DNA of 64,000 bases. Origin: Dendrophyllia cribrosa (lineage: Eukaryota; Cnidaria; Anthozoa; Scleractinia; Dendrophylliidae). Position numbers and translations under genes: made by a program. Under the pieces are notes generated by a model. It had not been told where the DNA came from. It made no database searches and saw only the letters and a list, made by a program, of their open reading frames with translations. Positions 21,396 to 44,800 of the stretch are shown here, piece after piece; the stretch's first letter is position 1; each line of letters starts with the position of its first letter. The stretch spans positions 931,282-995,281 of the forward strand of contig JAJLRJ010000010.1 of NCBI GenBank assembly GCA_024195265.1, written 5' to 3'.

Positions 21396-22979
21396 TTATC
21401 TAATGCCAACCATACTTTTATGTAGCCTTATTCGCAGGGTTTTGAAGAAGAGGTAGCCCGAGAACTAAGTTGCATGTTATGGGGACTTTAAGATGATTCC
21501 TCAGAACGAATAGTTGACCAACACTTTTTTTTTAACTTTCCCTAAATTTTCCTACCAAGCATTGTTTCAAAAAAGGAAATAAAAACATAGGCCACCATGC
21601 TCGAAAAAGAAATTTTTCTATCTCTGCGATCGCAATCGCAACGGATCGCAACGTTTTGGTTTCCATATGATCGCAAGAATCGCAGCGATCGTCGATCGTT
21701 GCGATTATATGGAAACCAGGCTTTAAGTTACCCTGTTTATCCACGTAAATCTGCCTATCACGCGCGTGATTATTTCAACGGTTCACGTTTCTTTACGCGC
21801 TAGCTTGAAGTATAGGGAAGATATCAATGACGTCACCAATTGTTATTAATGTGCCAACCAGAGCCTTATTGGCTGCCGAATCAAAGGGTTCTTTTGTTCC
21901 AGTGGCTGGCACATTTGAATAACAAAAAGAATGTTTGTAAACAGATATCATCCCTATAGTTAAAATGGAATACTTTAAAAACTGTAATAGATATAATGCA
22001 TCGACCATAAGGAACAACTTGAAATATTAGTCACGGCAAAGACACACAGCAACAAACGGGAATGACTTAAAACGCTCCTTCCGTGCATTATCTCAAGGTC
22101 ATAATTTTATGCCCATGAGTAATGAGCGTGTACGTATTTTTAGCGATAACTTTTTTTCCTGAGGAAAAATTTTTTAAAACTCTTTTAACTCAAAGAGGAT
22201 GCTTTTAACAGTTACATTAAATACAGGTTACCGTGCTTGTTTAGGAGAAAACAATCTCTTATTCATTTGGCCAACTTAAATTCAATGGAAACCCTCTTGG
22301 TTCGGACCGTGCGCGCGCTCGTGTGCGCGCTAATGATGCAAGAAATTATGCGCAGTAGTGACGCGCAATGCAATACCTTAGCCGTTGGAGGCTGGATCAT
22401 GAGTCACTTTAATTGTGCTCTGTAAACTTATGATTGTATCAGTTATAAAGCTCAATAAAGCTGGCCATATTAAAGGGAAGATTAAGGGAAAATAACAACA
22501 CGTATCCATTTCTTGTTCTTCGTTAACTTTCGTTTGTTTAAGCTTAAGCTGCGAAAATAAATTTTTAAAATATATGTAGCGGTTTGAATCACCGGGAAAT
22601 TCTTTACTAAAAAGTGCGTCAAACTGGTAGAATGAAAAATTGCGCTTACCAACCTCAACTCTCTTTGTTTCGCAAGAATAAGAAGGACATTGACAACACA
22701 CTGAAAAGCACTCATCTTTTTAGTTAGATTTAATTCTTAAATAAAACCTTATTTGTGCTGATGAGCTTGGGCTTGGGTTACCTGCGGTCATAGCTGACAA
22801 AAATCCATGCGAGCCCATCCATATAGCGTGGGGAAAAAAAACTTGCCTTAAATGCCCGACTTTTCTCATTACTGAAATGCGAAACGTGTTACATTCAAAT
22901 AAAAATTTTTTTTAGATAGTTTAACAGTGTTGAAACGTAAAATATAAAATTAGATCAATAAAAAACGTCTGGTTAACTT
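21396..22979. other. No gene recognised
   Basis: A 130-bp stretch at 21597-21725 is built of gatcgcaa/ttgcgatc motifs with tttccatatgatcgc and gcgattatatggaaa as inverted ends, a small foldback. The remainder shows nothing supportable. Confidence 0.4.
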
Positions 22980-23340
22980 TTGAGACTATGGATGAAATCC
23001 TTACGTTTGACCATTCAAATGAAAGCTACTTAGCAGTACTTTCCTGTGGTGCTGTTTATTATGCTGCACAAGGTAGTTCTAACTTTTGAGTCTGTGGATG
23101 AAATCCAAAGTGTGACCATTAAAAAAGCTATTGAACTGGTGCTGTTTATTATGCTGAACAAGGTAGTTCTAATTTTTGAGTCTGTGGATGAAATCCAAAG
23201 TGTGACCATTCAAATGAAAGCTACTGAGCAGTACTTTCCTGTGGTACTGTTTATTATGTTGTACAAGGTGGTTCCAACTTTTGAGTCTGCGAATGAAACT
23301 TCAAAGTATGACCATTCAAATGGAGCTACTGGGCACCACT
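22980..23340 (+). repeat. ~106-bp satellite, block B
   Basis: About three and a half units (tttgagtctgtggatgaaat ... tttcctgtggtactgtttat ... gtacaaggtggtt). Opposite orientation to block A. Confidence 0.85.
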
Positions 23341-23555
23341 TTCGTTTGGTGTCGTTTGGTTCTCCATTTTTAAAAAAAATGAAGTCAGGTATTAAGTTTG
23401 TTTGTTTTTGTTCTCATCTTTGGCTATTTTGGGAGCGAAGCGGATTAATCCACAACAATTGTTCTAACTCCTCTCCTTGGTAAGCTGGAGAACCTTTCAT
23501 TAAGGGTTGCAAATGTCTGAAAGAAATACAATGTAAAACAAACAAGGTAAGGGTA

Positions 23556-25195
23556 AATGGGATGCTAGTCCATCACAGGGTGACCTGGTTTATATACTAT
23601 GAAGTGACTAGGAGTATTACTACTCCCCCCTGGATGGGATGCTAGTCCATCACAGGGTGACCTGGATTATATACTATGAAGTGACTAGGAGTATTACTAC
23701 TCCCCCTGGATGGGATGCTAGTCCATCACAGGGTGACCTGGTTTATATACTATGAAGTGACTAGGAGTATTACTACTCCCCCTGGATGGGATGCTAGTCC
23801 ATCACAGGGTGACCTGGTTTATATACTATGAAGTGACTAGGAGTATTACTACTCCCCCTGGATGGGATGCTAGTCCATCACAGGGTGACCTGGTTTATAT
23901 ACTATGAAGTGACTAGGAGTATTACTACTCCCCCCTGGATGGGATGCTAGTCCATCACAGGGTGACCTGGTTTATATACTATGAAGTGACTAGGAGTATT
24001 ACTACTCCCCCTGGATGGGATGCTAGTCCATCACAGGGTGACCTGGTTTATATACTATGAAGTGACTAGGAGTATTACTACTCCCCTGGATGGGATGCTA
24101 GTCCATCACAGGGTGACCTGGTTTATATACTATGAAGTGACTAGGAGTATTACTACTCCCCCTGGATGGGATGCTAGTCCATCACAGGGTGACCTGGATT
24201 ATATACTATGAAGTGACTAGTAGTATTACTACTCCCCCTGGATGGGATGCTAGTCCATCACAGGGTGACCTGGATTATATACTATGAAGTGACTAGGAGT
24301 ATTACTATTCCCCCTGGATGGGATGCTAGTCCATCACAGGGTGACCTGGTTTATATACTATGAAGTGACTAGGAGTATTACTACTCCCCCCTGGATGGGA
24401 TGCTAGTCCATCACAGGGTGACCTGGTTTATATACTATGAAGTGACTAGGAGTATTACTACTCCCCCTGGATGGGATGCTAGTCCATCACAGGGTGACCT
24501 GGTTTATATACTATGAAGTGACTAGGAGTATTACTACTCCCCCCTGGATGGGATGCTAGTCCATCACAGGGTGACCTGGTTTATATACTATGAAGTGACT
24601 AGGAGTATTACTACTCCCCCTGGATGGGATGGAAGTCCATCACAGGATGCCCTGGTTTATACAGCTGTTTGATTAAACGTTGTCATTGATCGGTCTCATC
24701 CCTACGCGACCAGACCGAAAGGGAGTATGGGTGAATTAAAATGCATGATTAATTATTCTCTATCGCGTTTACAATGATGGAGAACAAAACTCATCCCCTG
24801 GATGGGATGCTAGTCCATCACAGGGTGACCTGGTTTATATACTATGAAGTGACTTGGAGTATTACTACTCCCCCGTGGATGTGATGCTAGTCCATCACAG
24901 GGTGACCTGGTTTATGTACTATGAAGTGACTCGGAGTATTGCTACTCTCCCTATAATTATGGGATGCTAGTCCATCGCAGGGTGACCTGGTTTATATACT
25001 ATGAAGTGACTAGGAGTATTACTACTCCCCCCTGCATGGAATGCTCGTCCATCACAGGGTGACCTGGTTTATATACTATGAAGTGACTAGGAGTATTACT
25101 ACTCCCCCCTGGATGGGATGCTAGTCCATCACAGGGTAACCTGGTTTATTATATACTATGAAGTGACCAGGAGTATTGCTACTCCCCCTGGATGG
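23556..25195 (+). repeat. ~76-bp tandem array, about 20 units
   Basis: The unit contains gggatgctagtccatcacag, ggtgacctggtttatatact and aggagtattactactccccc. Spacing is 76-77 bp and the first ~14 units are almost identical. A non-repeat interruption lies at about 24655-24795 and is followed by five more diverged units. Frames through it are not genes. Confidence 0.95.
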
Positions 25196-25197
25196 GA

Positions 25198-25375
25198 TAG
25201 CTAAGCATGTTCAATGGCTAAGCATGTCCAATGGCTAAGCATGTCCAATGGCTAAGCATGTTCAATGGCTAAGCATGTCCAATGGCTAAGCATGTTCAAT
25301 GGCTAAGCATGTCAAATGGCAAAGCATGTTCAATGGCTAAGCATGTTCAATGGCTAAGCATGTCCAATGGCCTTT
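25198..25375 (+). repeat. 17-bp tandem array
   Basis: About ten copies of gctaagcatgttcaatg / gctaagcatgtccaatg. Directly adjoins the 76-bp array and runs up to the last recognised FYTTD1 exon. Confidence 0.95.
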
Positions 25376-25385
25376 GCCTTCTTAC

Positions 25386-35360
<9,975 letters not shown>

Positions 35361-37401
35361 TTTGCACCAATTTATCGTCCTTTCCTATCAGCTTGTCTCG
35401 ACGTCTTTTCATCCAAGTTTTTCGACGCCAAAAAACCAGCTGAGGAACCTCGTGATAATCATTGTCCGTCGGAGACTGGGTCTTGGCGAGAAACAAAAAT
35501 TTCACGCGGCCGGCGGCCTGGATCTCTGGATCTCTCGGGAAAAAAGAGATAAAATTCGGTATTTTCATTCCAATTTGCCGTTTATATTGCATCACGTGTA
35601 CAAGACCTGTTACATCGCGGCAACAAGGCAGGCTTATTTAAGACAAGATGTTCGTTCTACAAGATCGTGGAAGTAGGACAGAAAAAATTAAGTAGCGAAC
35701 TCGGCATGTTAGTAGCGAACATGTAGCGAACTCGAACGTAGCGAACTAGGCAAGTAGCGAAACCGGCTGTTACCGACATAACGACATAAGAACATGGACA
35801 TAATGACATGAAGAAAAGATCAGTTTTTTCCTTATGTCGTTATGTTTATGTCATTATGTTCCTATTATGCCGTTATGTTGTGTTGTTCACACTGGTGACA
35901 TAAAACATCGATATACGTCGTGTTTTGAATTTGCGTGACCTCGCCGTTATGTCGCTAGTGTGAACCAGGCTTTACTTTAAAGTTATTTTCATGCATCTCG
36001 CCAAATGCCACCAAATATACAACTTAATTGGATAAAAATATTCTATGGAGCAAAACAGAAGCAGTTATTTGGTGATAAGTGCAAGATTACAAGAGTGGAA
36101 GTGGATTACAGCTCATCAAATTTGATTTCGTAAACCGGGCGATCTAGAAATGACAGAAATTAAAATTCCCATTTTTGTTAATTCTTGACTGTTTTAACCG
36201 TTACTCTGTCTCTTTAGTTAATATTTCTTTGATTTCATCGCTTTTGGTGAGTTTTTTCTTCCTTTCTCAAGATAATAAAGCAAGCTTAATTTTGCAAGCT
36301 TCTGGCCATAATGAGCCCGCCTTTGGCGTCTTCACATAGTCCTATACCGGTAGTTATTCTACCTAGCACTGGCCCTGAGGAAGGCTAATTTTGTTAGCCG
36401 AAATATTGGCCGCTAAATCAATCAGCCTATTACCGTAGAGCCAACCTTGCATTCAGTTTGTCCTGGTAGTTATTCGCTCTAAAACTTTAAAGGCAGTCGA
36501 TCTTATTTTTTTGCCGCAATGACAGTCAACCGAAAGACCAAGCACACCGTGACGCGCGCGAAAATCACCTGAGTTTCCGCGCCCTCATAACTGTCTTCGC
36601 TTCTCGTGCAACTTTTCGCGCTAGTCTATACACAGGTTTCACGGTAAAACAAATCGATTTGTCACAGAAGAATATTGAGCTAAAATTTATTTAGATGAGA
36701 AAAATAACTTAAAATAACGAACAGTTGTACTGCTGTAAGATTTAAATAGAACTCTAATAATTATTATTAATTTACAGTACTAGTCACACTAATACCGATA
36801 CTTGCAGACCGTCGAGTCTATAGGATTTTGCAAGTAAAAAACGTAGACGTAGATGTAATATGTGCCCCTCTCCTCTCGAGTTTCCAGTACTAACAAAGAT
36901 ATATTTAGTTCCCAATTACTGGCTGTACAACTTTTGACAACATGATTTAAATGCTTGAATGTAAAACTAATTAGAAACTAAGAATGCAAAACTAAGTATT
37001 TATGGTTTGGAGAAAAAAAAATGAACTGTGTGAAAAAATTGTACTCTTTCTGTCAGTAGCCAATTATTGAATTGCCACGTGCGAACTCATCATACTATCA
37101 CAATTGATCACTCCGCGTAATGCGCTCCTGCAGTTGTATAATATTGTACGAGTTGCAAAAAATGATTGAATAAAAGATTGTAGCGATGACTGACAATTCG
37201 ATACTTCTAACAGAAAACGTTAAAAGTACTAGTCTCCTTACATCGATTGATATTATATTATCATATAATCTTTTGAATACTTCATGCGTAAGAATTTACT
37301 TTTAAAAGCGCAAAAATTCAAATTGCAGCTGTTGATGATTGCAGTCTTCTTATGGTTTGGTTAATCACACTGTATAATATGATCGTAAATTGGGCAGACG
37401 A
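35361..37401. other. Intergenic, FYTTD1 promoter side
   Basis: Upstream of the FYTTD1 start. Contains a small tandem of gtagcgaac units (35690-35760), a stretch of gacataa/ttatgtc motifs (35775-35930), a partial copy of the 33742-34417 family (36000-36150) and a hammerhead-like core (36375-36403). No gene recognised. Confidence 0.5.
36375..36403 (+). ncRNA. Hammerhead-ribozyme-like core
   Basis: CTGAGGA at 36375-36381, a perfect six-pair stem (ggctaa / ttagcc) closing a ttttg loop, then GAAA at 36400-36403. This matches the hammerhead consensus CUGANGA - stem II - GAAA. Outer stems were not confirmed. Confidence 0.45.
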
Positions 37402-37465
37402 ATAGGCCATTTCCGAGTTGCCTTTAGCCTCTCTATCAAAGCGAGGCTATGTGCGAAACCTTTCA

Positions 37466-37496
<31 letters not shown>

Positions 37497-37579
37497 GAAA
37501 ACTCATTTTCATATGAAAGGTTGTGCACCTAGCCTCGCTTTGACAACGAGGCGTAACGTAACTCGGAAATGGCCTATTA
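37402..37579. mobile_element. Palindromic element with ATAGGCCATTTCCGAG ends
   Basis: ataggccatttccgagttgc at the left, gtaactcggaaatggcctat at the right, with inner inverted pairs (cctcgctttga, cctttcatatgaaaatgag). A nearly complete 178-bp foldback. Confidence 0.8.
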
Positions 37580-37680
37580 GCTGTTAAGCAGTAGCGGTCC
37601 AGGAGTGTACCCAGCTTTTTTGCAAGGGGGGAGGGGGGGTGCATCTTGTCAGAAATCAGTTACACAGCCAATTAAAAGGT

Positions 37681-37750
37681 ACGTGCATGTCACGTGCATG
37701 TCACGTGCATGTCACGTGCATGTCACATGCATGTCACGTGCATGTCACGT
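37681..37750 (+). repeat. 11-bp tandem (acgtgcatgtc)n
   Basis: About seven units. Most junctions create CACGTG. Confidence 0.9.
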
Positions 37751-38059
37751 TCAGGAAGGAAACATTTTTTGAAGCGAAGTGTCAACAACGTAAAATAGCA
37801 CTAACTTCCCGTTTCTCGGTTTCACATTAAAATATTATACTTCTTTTCTCTTTTTCTTTTGTAAAGATTCTGTTCTCAATTCTCATTAATCTGCGTAGAG
37901 AAGGTTTGCGAGCAACAGGAGTTGCGGATTTTTTCTGGCAAAAATGTCAACGGCAGCATCAATTTCGATATCCTGGGCATGTTGAATATTCATGAGAGCA
38001 AGGAAAGCGTTTTTACGGGACACTTGATAAAAACTTGATTTGAAAAATAGGCCTGGAAC

Positions 38060-38163
38060 CCCTGGAACTCTCCTCCGTGTACGCCCCTGGGTACGCACCT
38101 GGGTACACCCCTGGAACCATCCCCTGGGTACGCCCCTGAGTACGCCCCTGGGTACGCCCCTCC
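38060..38163 (+). repeat. Short tandem of tacgcccctgggt units
   Basis: About seven imperfect 12-14-bp units (gggtacgcccct). Confidence 0.75.
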
Positions 38164-38183
38164 TACAGTCTAGTCACCTTCTA

Positions 38184-38376
38184 GTGTAGCCTGTGAACAG
38201 GTCTTTTGGTTGGGGATAGGACAAAAAAAAAGGCCGTTAAAAGAATAAGAAATATCGACAGCAAGAGATGCGAGCTGAGGGAATACTGGGGAGAGAGGAA
38301 GCTCCCCCTCGGCGCGCTTCGCTCCCGGCCTTTCTTTTCGCCCTATCCCCAACCAGAAGTTCTTTTCACAGGTTAC
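38184..38376. mobile_element. Inverted-repeat element with GTAGCCTGTGAACAG ends
   Basis: gtagcctgtgaacaggtctt and ggttggggatagg at the left pair with cctatccccaacc and gttcttttcacaggttac at the right. 193 bp, MITE-like. Confidence 0.7.
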
Positions 38377-38569
38377 TTCATGTGGTACTTTTCATTAACC
38401 GTAGAAGGTAAGATCCTAATTTGTAGTCAGTCACATGAAAGTGCCATGGCACTGTTTGTATGCTGCATAAAGTTGTAAGACTGTAGAGGAAATTCGTAAG
38501 TTAATGAGTGACATTTTAAACGATCATCGTTAATTTCGCAGCATACTGAATTCGAATTTTTGAGACGAT

Positions 38570-38850
38570 TCACACGACTGTGACTTTGTCCACGACGACA
38601 AAGTACTCGACAACTTCACACGGCTCCTGCTCAGAAAAGCTTAAATATCTTTGTACGTATTTCTCAAAGAACGAAGGTCTTCGTTTCCTCTCCCCAAGAT
38701 CATCCGATGTCATTTTGATCTCTGTAGTGACGCGTGTTCTCATGGGTGTAAAGACTGGAACAAGTGATAATACGCATGTGCAAAGTGCAATGGCGGCGCC
38801 AGAGAAGAAAAAAGCCTCGTTGTAAGTACTGGTGACGTCACTAAGGAACC
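38570..38850 (-). CDS. SLC16-like exon 4 (segment 12 and tail)
   Basis: 281 bases. Acceptor ttttgtttccacag. Ends in a stop after VVEYFVVVDKVTVV. Confidence 0.88.
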
Positions 38851-41800
38851 CTGTGGAAACAAAACGTAAGATGTGACGTAAGCAACAAACCGACTCTCTA
38901 AGCACTATGACTGTTCAAGAACTTGTTTGTGCATAGAATAAACCAAGGTAAAGTTATTGTGAGTTTTTTTGGCAGAACCAAAGCAATCGCGAAAATTATT
39001 TCCACACTAGCCTCAATCGAAATCCGCTCATAGTTAATCCAATCACAGTCAACACGTTAAAAAACGGGGGAAAAGAACGTGCAAAAACAAACTTAATTTC
39101 CTTTCTGCCGACCATTTTTATGAGGACATATTTTGTATGGCTAAGGAATTCTCCCCATTTTGTTATGAACTTGTGATTTTGCCCTCGAATAGAAGGCACC
39201 AATCGCCCACTGCAACCACAATTCAACGACAATTTTTAAAGAGTGTAGCACCAAGTTAACTCTAGGTTTATTATGGGGGTCCTCTAGAAATTCCTGGTCG
39301 AAATGGACAGCACAGAGATAGAACAAGACAAGCTGGTGTCTTGTGTGGAAAGCCCTGCGCATTATGTGGAAAAGAAGGCAAGATGGGAATTTGATGCAAA
39401 AACTGAACGGGTTTCCTGTGTGAATTGCACTGGGTTTGCTGTGTGGAAACGTGACGTCATACCTGCGATGAGTGGCCCTGTCATAATCGGAACGGAGAAA
39501 ACCAAGTACAAAAATCCTAGGGCAGAAGGTAGCTTCTGGCTTCCAACAATATCTCCTGTGAGTACGGCGATTAAAGTCACAAACACTCCATCAAAAATTC
39601 CAAACAAGAGCGTGTACACAATTAGCATGGCGTACGTTTTGGCCAAGGGACACAGAGTCGTCGTAACAGCCATCACTAACAGAGCCGCCTGGTAAAGGTA
39701 CAAGCGATTGACACTTCGGAAGTCCGAGATGTGACCGAAGAAGAGCCGACCAAACAGCGAACCAAGTGACAAGAAGCCGACGAGAAACGACGCCTTGGAT
39801 TCGGGTATCTTTAAGTAAGTTGCATATGTAGGCTGTTGATTAAGAGAACAAGTGATTTTTTCAAACAACTGTTATGAAAAAAAAAATGTTTTTAGAAACA
39901 GAAAAAACGTGTTCCGCCCGGTTATGAGATGCAGTTATAAAATAAAGAACGGTCAAGAAACAGGAAAAATAACAGCCAGAAAAGCCAAAATTCACAACAA
40001 TGGCAACTAAATTTGATTTCTTGTCCACCTGTCAATAAGTCAAATTTCATGAACTGTAATTCACTTCCATCCTTGCAATCCTGCGCTTTATTTCCAAACT
40101 ACTGCTTCTGTCTTACTCTATAGAATCTTTTTATCGATCTATTAAATTAAAGTTAGAGTTTTAACCAAAAAGAGCACAATCCCGGTGACATTGCCCATTT
40201 AAACTTGGGCAGGAGCACAAACTTACCAAATAAACAAAAGGAACAAAATAACCAAGGTTATGTATTCCAAGCGCCAGCGCCCAAACAACAAATCCTTTGT
40301 TTTTCCACACAGATAAGTCTAAGAGCTTTTTCTTTTTCGTAACTTCTCTCTTTACTGGCGGTGCTCTATACGTCAACGCTGCAAGAACCAAAACACAAGC
40401 AGAGCCCCCAAGGAACCTCATTGTGTTACGCCAGCCAGCTCTTTCTAGGAGCGCGTTTATGGTAGGTCCCATAACAAGAGCACCAACAGCGCTCCCAGCT
40501 GTTATTAATCCATTCGCCAGGGACCTTCGACGCTCAAAGTACCTGTCGATCATGATGAATGTTGGGACGTAGCTCATGCTAGAACCCAATCCCCAAAGAA
40601 TGCTATAGGTCAGGTAAATAGGAACGAGGCTGTTGACGAAGGACGTCGCGCACATAGCGGAAACGGAGATGAATCCACCGACCATAGCGACTACGCGGCA
40701 ACCGTAACGATCGCAAAGTGCACTCGTGAAAGGTCCGAAAAAGAAGTTCATGCCGAGACCCATGGAACCTATGTAACCTGCATAGAAACAATGAAAAGTA
40801 AAATTATTGGAAGAAACCAGCAAAAACAGTTTAGTAGTAAGGAAAAAGAAGATTAAGGCTCAAAACTTAAAGAGTCTGACCCACCCAGTTTGCATTGCGC
40901 GCTTCTCTTATTGTTATGATACGGCTCTATTCCGTATTTGGGCAAGCATATCACCTCTTGCACGAGTGAATTTCTCATCTACAATACAGTATGGACTTTC
41001 GGGGGCCCTGAAAATGGCGGATGAACCAACGTAGGCACGCAATGCAAACTGGGTGGGTCAGATTCTTTAATCTTTTTAAAGATTAAAATCTTTAAGTTTT
41101 AAAGTGCCCCTGTGATCAAATTTTCGATTTTCATTTTTTTACATTTTCGTGTACTGTTAGACTTTCTTACTCATCTATCCATTACGAACATTAGAAGTCA
41201 TTTTATTTTAACATTTAATTCCGAGAATTTACGGCCGTCATTTATAATGAACCTTGTTCCAAAGCTTGGTTGCGAATGGGAGAAAGTGACATCAAAGGCT
41301 CAAACATACCTCACGGGTTGAAATTATAATAACAATCAGCATTGAAAATTGCACGAAGAACAAGTCCAAAGTTTTTGTTTCTTTTCGCGTGATTTTCGAT
41401 ACTTACTGTTATTATAATTTCAACCCGCGAGGTATGTTTGAGTCTTTGACGTCACTTCCTCCCATTCGCAACCAAGCCTTGGAACAAGGTTGGTTAAAGT
41501 GCCTATCACCCCTAGAAAGTTATTTTCAGAATCAACTCTACGTACATTGAACAGTTGAATGGTAAAATATTTCTTGTTTTGAACGTCGCGTTTCAGGAGT
41601 TATAGAGATTTGAATTTACAAAATGCTAATTAGATGACGTCAACCCGGGAATCATTTATTATACAACTACTTGTTTTCACCTCCAAGTAATATTTTTTAC
41701 AAATAAATTGACTATCCACAGTTTATTTTTAGTATTTATTAAATTAATTATCCTCAAGCTGTAAACTGTGCATTGTAAATTGGCGTAGAAATAATGGCAA

Positions 41801-44800
41801 ATTCCCGGGTTGACGTCATCTAATTAGCATTTTGTAAATTCAAATCTCTATAACTCACAAACGCGACGTTCAAAACAAGAAATATTTTACCATTTAACTA
41901 TTCAATGTACATACAGTTGATTCTGAAAATAACTTTCTAGGGGTTATAGGCACTTTAATGGCGGCCGTAAATTCTTGGAAATAAATGTAAAAACTAGTAG
42001 TAATCATAGATTATAGTGCGTCTCCTTATCCCGTGGCACCTCGTTTTGACCTAGTACCTCAGTTTCATGAATTAATTCAGCCACTGCTTAAAAGGGCTAT
42101 GTCGCGAGATATGTCACGCAGGCAAAAACGTCGGGCCGACATCAAACAAATTCACGATATCGCCGTGGGATCGGGCAAAATCCTGCCGTGCTGTGTACTC
42201 CGAAAGGTCTCAGATTTTTACGACATATAAATGGTATATTTGTCTTGATTTCATTTCGGTTATTTCTCCGATTCTGAAATCATACTACTCAGTACATGTA
42301 ACCGGAAATGAGAAATTTCTGAGAAAGCCTGAAAAAGTGCTCCCGTGATAAACTTCTTAAGTCACGCAACATTCAACGTGAATTTCGCAGGATTTTTCGG
42401 ATAAAATTACAACTACCAGTTGCAAGTAAGACACAAGACTGTTGAATATAATTCCTTTATTAGCTAGACAAATTTTAGCCACAAAACTGCGAAATCTTTA
42501 GTCGCAAATGCGCCCGATACAGGCGCAATTTCGAGCAATGCGTTCGCCTGGCGCGGCCGGTCAGTGAATTATTGCTACAAGACATACAGCGAATTGCACC
42601 GTACCGTAGAACATCGCGAAGAACGACGTCGGTATTTAGGTGAAAGCTTTTCAAATCAGGCAGAGAACCACAGCAAAATCAAGATAGAGCATTCAAAACA
42701 TACCAGAACGGTAGCGAGGAAAATCCGATAACTTCTTGCTTAATTCCAAAGAGAGCCAACAACTTACTTGGTCCGGAGAAGAACCTTCGTCCAATTTTTC
42801 CACTGCGTACTTTTAGTAGGCATTGAAATATTGAGCCGCACGATTCCAAAATCGGGAAAATATCTGTTGTAGTTCAATTTTACCCTTGGTTCAATTTGGA
42901 TTTTCCATTGTTCTTTTCTATGCTAATATATGATAATGAATGTCAAACAAAAGGAAAATCCAAATTGAACCAAGGGTAAAATTGAACTACAACATATCCG
43001 AAACTAAATCAAGACAAATAGATTATTCACATGTGACATTTCGGAACCCCAGCTCCCCAGGATGATGCCTGATTTCCACGCGCTGGGAATGCTGGATACT
43101 ATTGTGACGTTTCAAGATGGCGCAGATTTGGTACCGACACTTTTCTCGATTCGTTCCGCATAGCCGACAAGATTAGGAAGCGTCTCCTTCGTCGACGCAA
43201 TAAAATGACTTCTGATGTTCGTAATGAATTGAAATTTTGGCAAGATGAGTAAGAAAGTCTAATTGTACACGAACATGTGAAAAAATGAAAATCAAAAATT
43301 TGATCATAGGGGCACTTTAAAGTTTTATGCTCACGCGTCTCTACCGGAAATGTAAAATGACATAATAAAGCTGTTTTGGGAATCTGCGAAGACACTAAGG
43401 GTTCAGAGAGAGGGGGACATTGGGGATTTGCGGTGTTGCTCATTTTTTTATGCGGTGTCACAGTGAATAAAATCCCAGATTGCGGTGTTGCGGTGATCTC
43501 AAACCCTACGGTGTGCGATGTTTGCGCTTTAAAGTCTGCGGTGTTCGGTGGGACGAAATTATCTGCGGTGTTGCCGTTTCCTGTTTGACCCTGTCAGATC
43601 TAAATTTAGCTTCTATATGTTATTGCCAACGAGCCAGCCGAGCGAAGACGCGAGGCTGGCGAGGCGGCAGAGAATAGTGCCGCGCGAGGAAGTGCTAAGG
43701 CAGAAAAATTCTCGATCGAGCCTGAAAAGTGTAAGGTAATGTAATGTAATGTAGACTTTGGTTTGAGCCAATTGCAAGGCGGGAACTATTAGAGCCAATG
43801 AAAAGACGTGTTATTGCCACACCAAGAACCCGTTGCCTAGCACGTGACCAAAATCTTCCTGAAGTGAAATTCTTGAAATTACAAACTGATTTTAAAAAGA
43901 TTTTGCACATATCGCATGTTTTAAACTCCTAAAATAATGTCAGCGTCAGAATCTTCATTTTAATTAACGTGTTTCGTTGCAACAATTCCCTTCCAAACAA
44001 AGCATCGTGAACGGCTCGCTTTTTTAGGTATTTGTTCAAGCGTAAAATATGCAACTTTGTTTGTCTAGACAAACCGTCGCGCTTCTTCACACACAAACAA
44101 GGGAAATTCGTTCTGTCGAGCAAACTGACGATAATTCGAACGAGTGAAAAGGCTTAACAACCGGCACTAAACAAGTTTTTGTACAAAATAAATCTTGATT
44201 ACACGTGCAGAAACATGAAGGCGGTAACGCAACGGACTTGCATGTTTCACGCTTGAACAAACACGTAAAAGGGTTAGCCTTTGAACAAGAATTCTCCATT
44301 TCAACTTTTGCAGCACGCTTCATATTTCCAAACCTTTTTCTACTCGTTCTACTCATTTTAAAACGTTTTCAATAGCTTTTAAAACGTTTCTTGGCTGCTT
44401 TATTGTCTGATGAAATGTTTACTACAACATTACAGCGATTTTGATTTCAGTTAGCCGATCAAAGCATGACATTTTTTATTTCTTCGGTGAGTGTGGTCAA
44501 AGGGCCACCAAACTTCCGTTGCCACACAAATCAAAATCATTTCCTCGTTGGCACTCTATCGATAGGTATGCCTAGTTTATTCCGTACTTATTTATGAAAA
44601 GCACGTACCATTATGTTTAATTTGTAACAAAAAGCGGTCCGATACTGTCTAGTTAATCTTCAATACGCTGCCGGTCGCCAATCCTAAGCCTTTTTCATTT
44701 ATAAGTAACTTGACAAAAATATATATTGCGGTGACGGTGTTTCGTCGACTTTTTTTGCGGTGATGCGGTGTTCGGTAATTTTTTTTGCGGTGTTGCGGTG

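Larger units (their letters stand above)
41099..43320. mobile_element. TTAA-bounded 2.2-kb element, TIR start AGTGCCCCT
   Basis: ttaaagtgcccctgtgatca at the left and tgatcataggggcactttaa at the right. It includes two smaller nested elements (41494-41958 and 42866-42993) and no convincing transposase frame. Confidence 0.7.

Noticed and set aside
22482..22549. Possible last FYTTD1 exon (SLNKRKLTKNKKW after ttttattttcgcag)
   Set aside because: The phase does not match the exon 7 donor, and similarity to the UIF end is too weak.
23046..23483. 145-codon frame with repeating VLFIMLYKVVLTFESVDE peptide
   Set aside because: It is the ~106-bp satellite read in one frame. Other blocks drift out of frame and there is no gene context.
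44087..44356. 89-codon frame with several cysteines
   Set aside because: No signal peptide or regular cysteine spacing. It sits in a repeat-rich intron.
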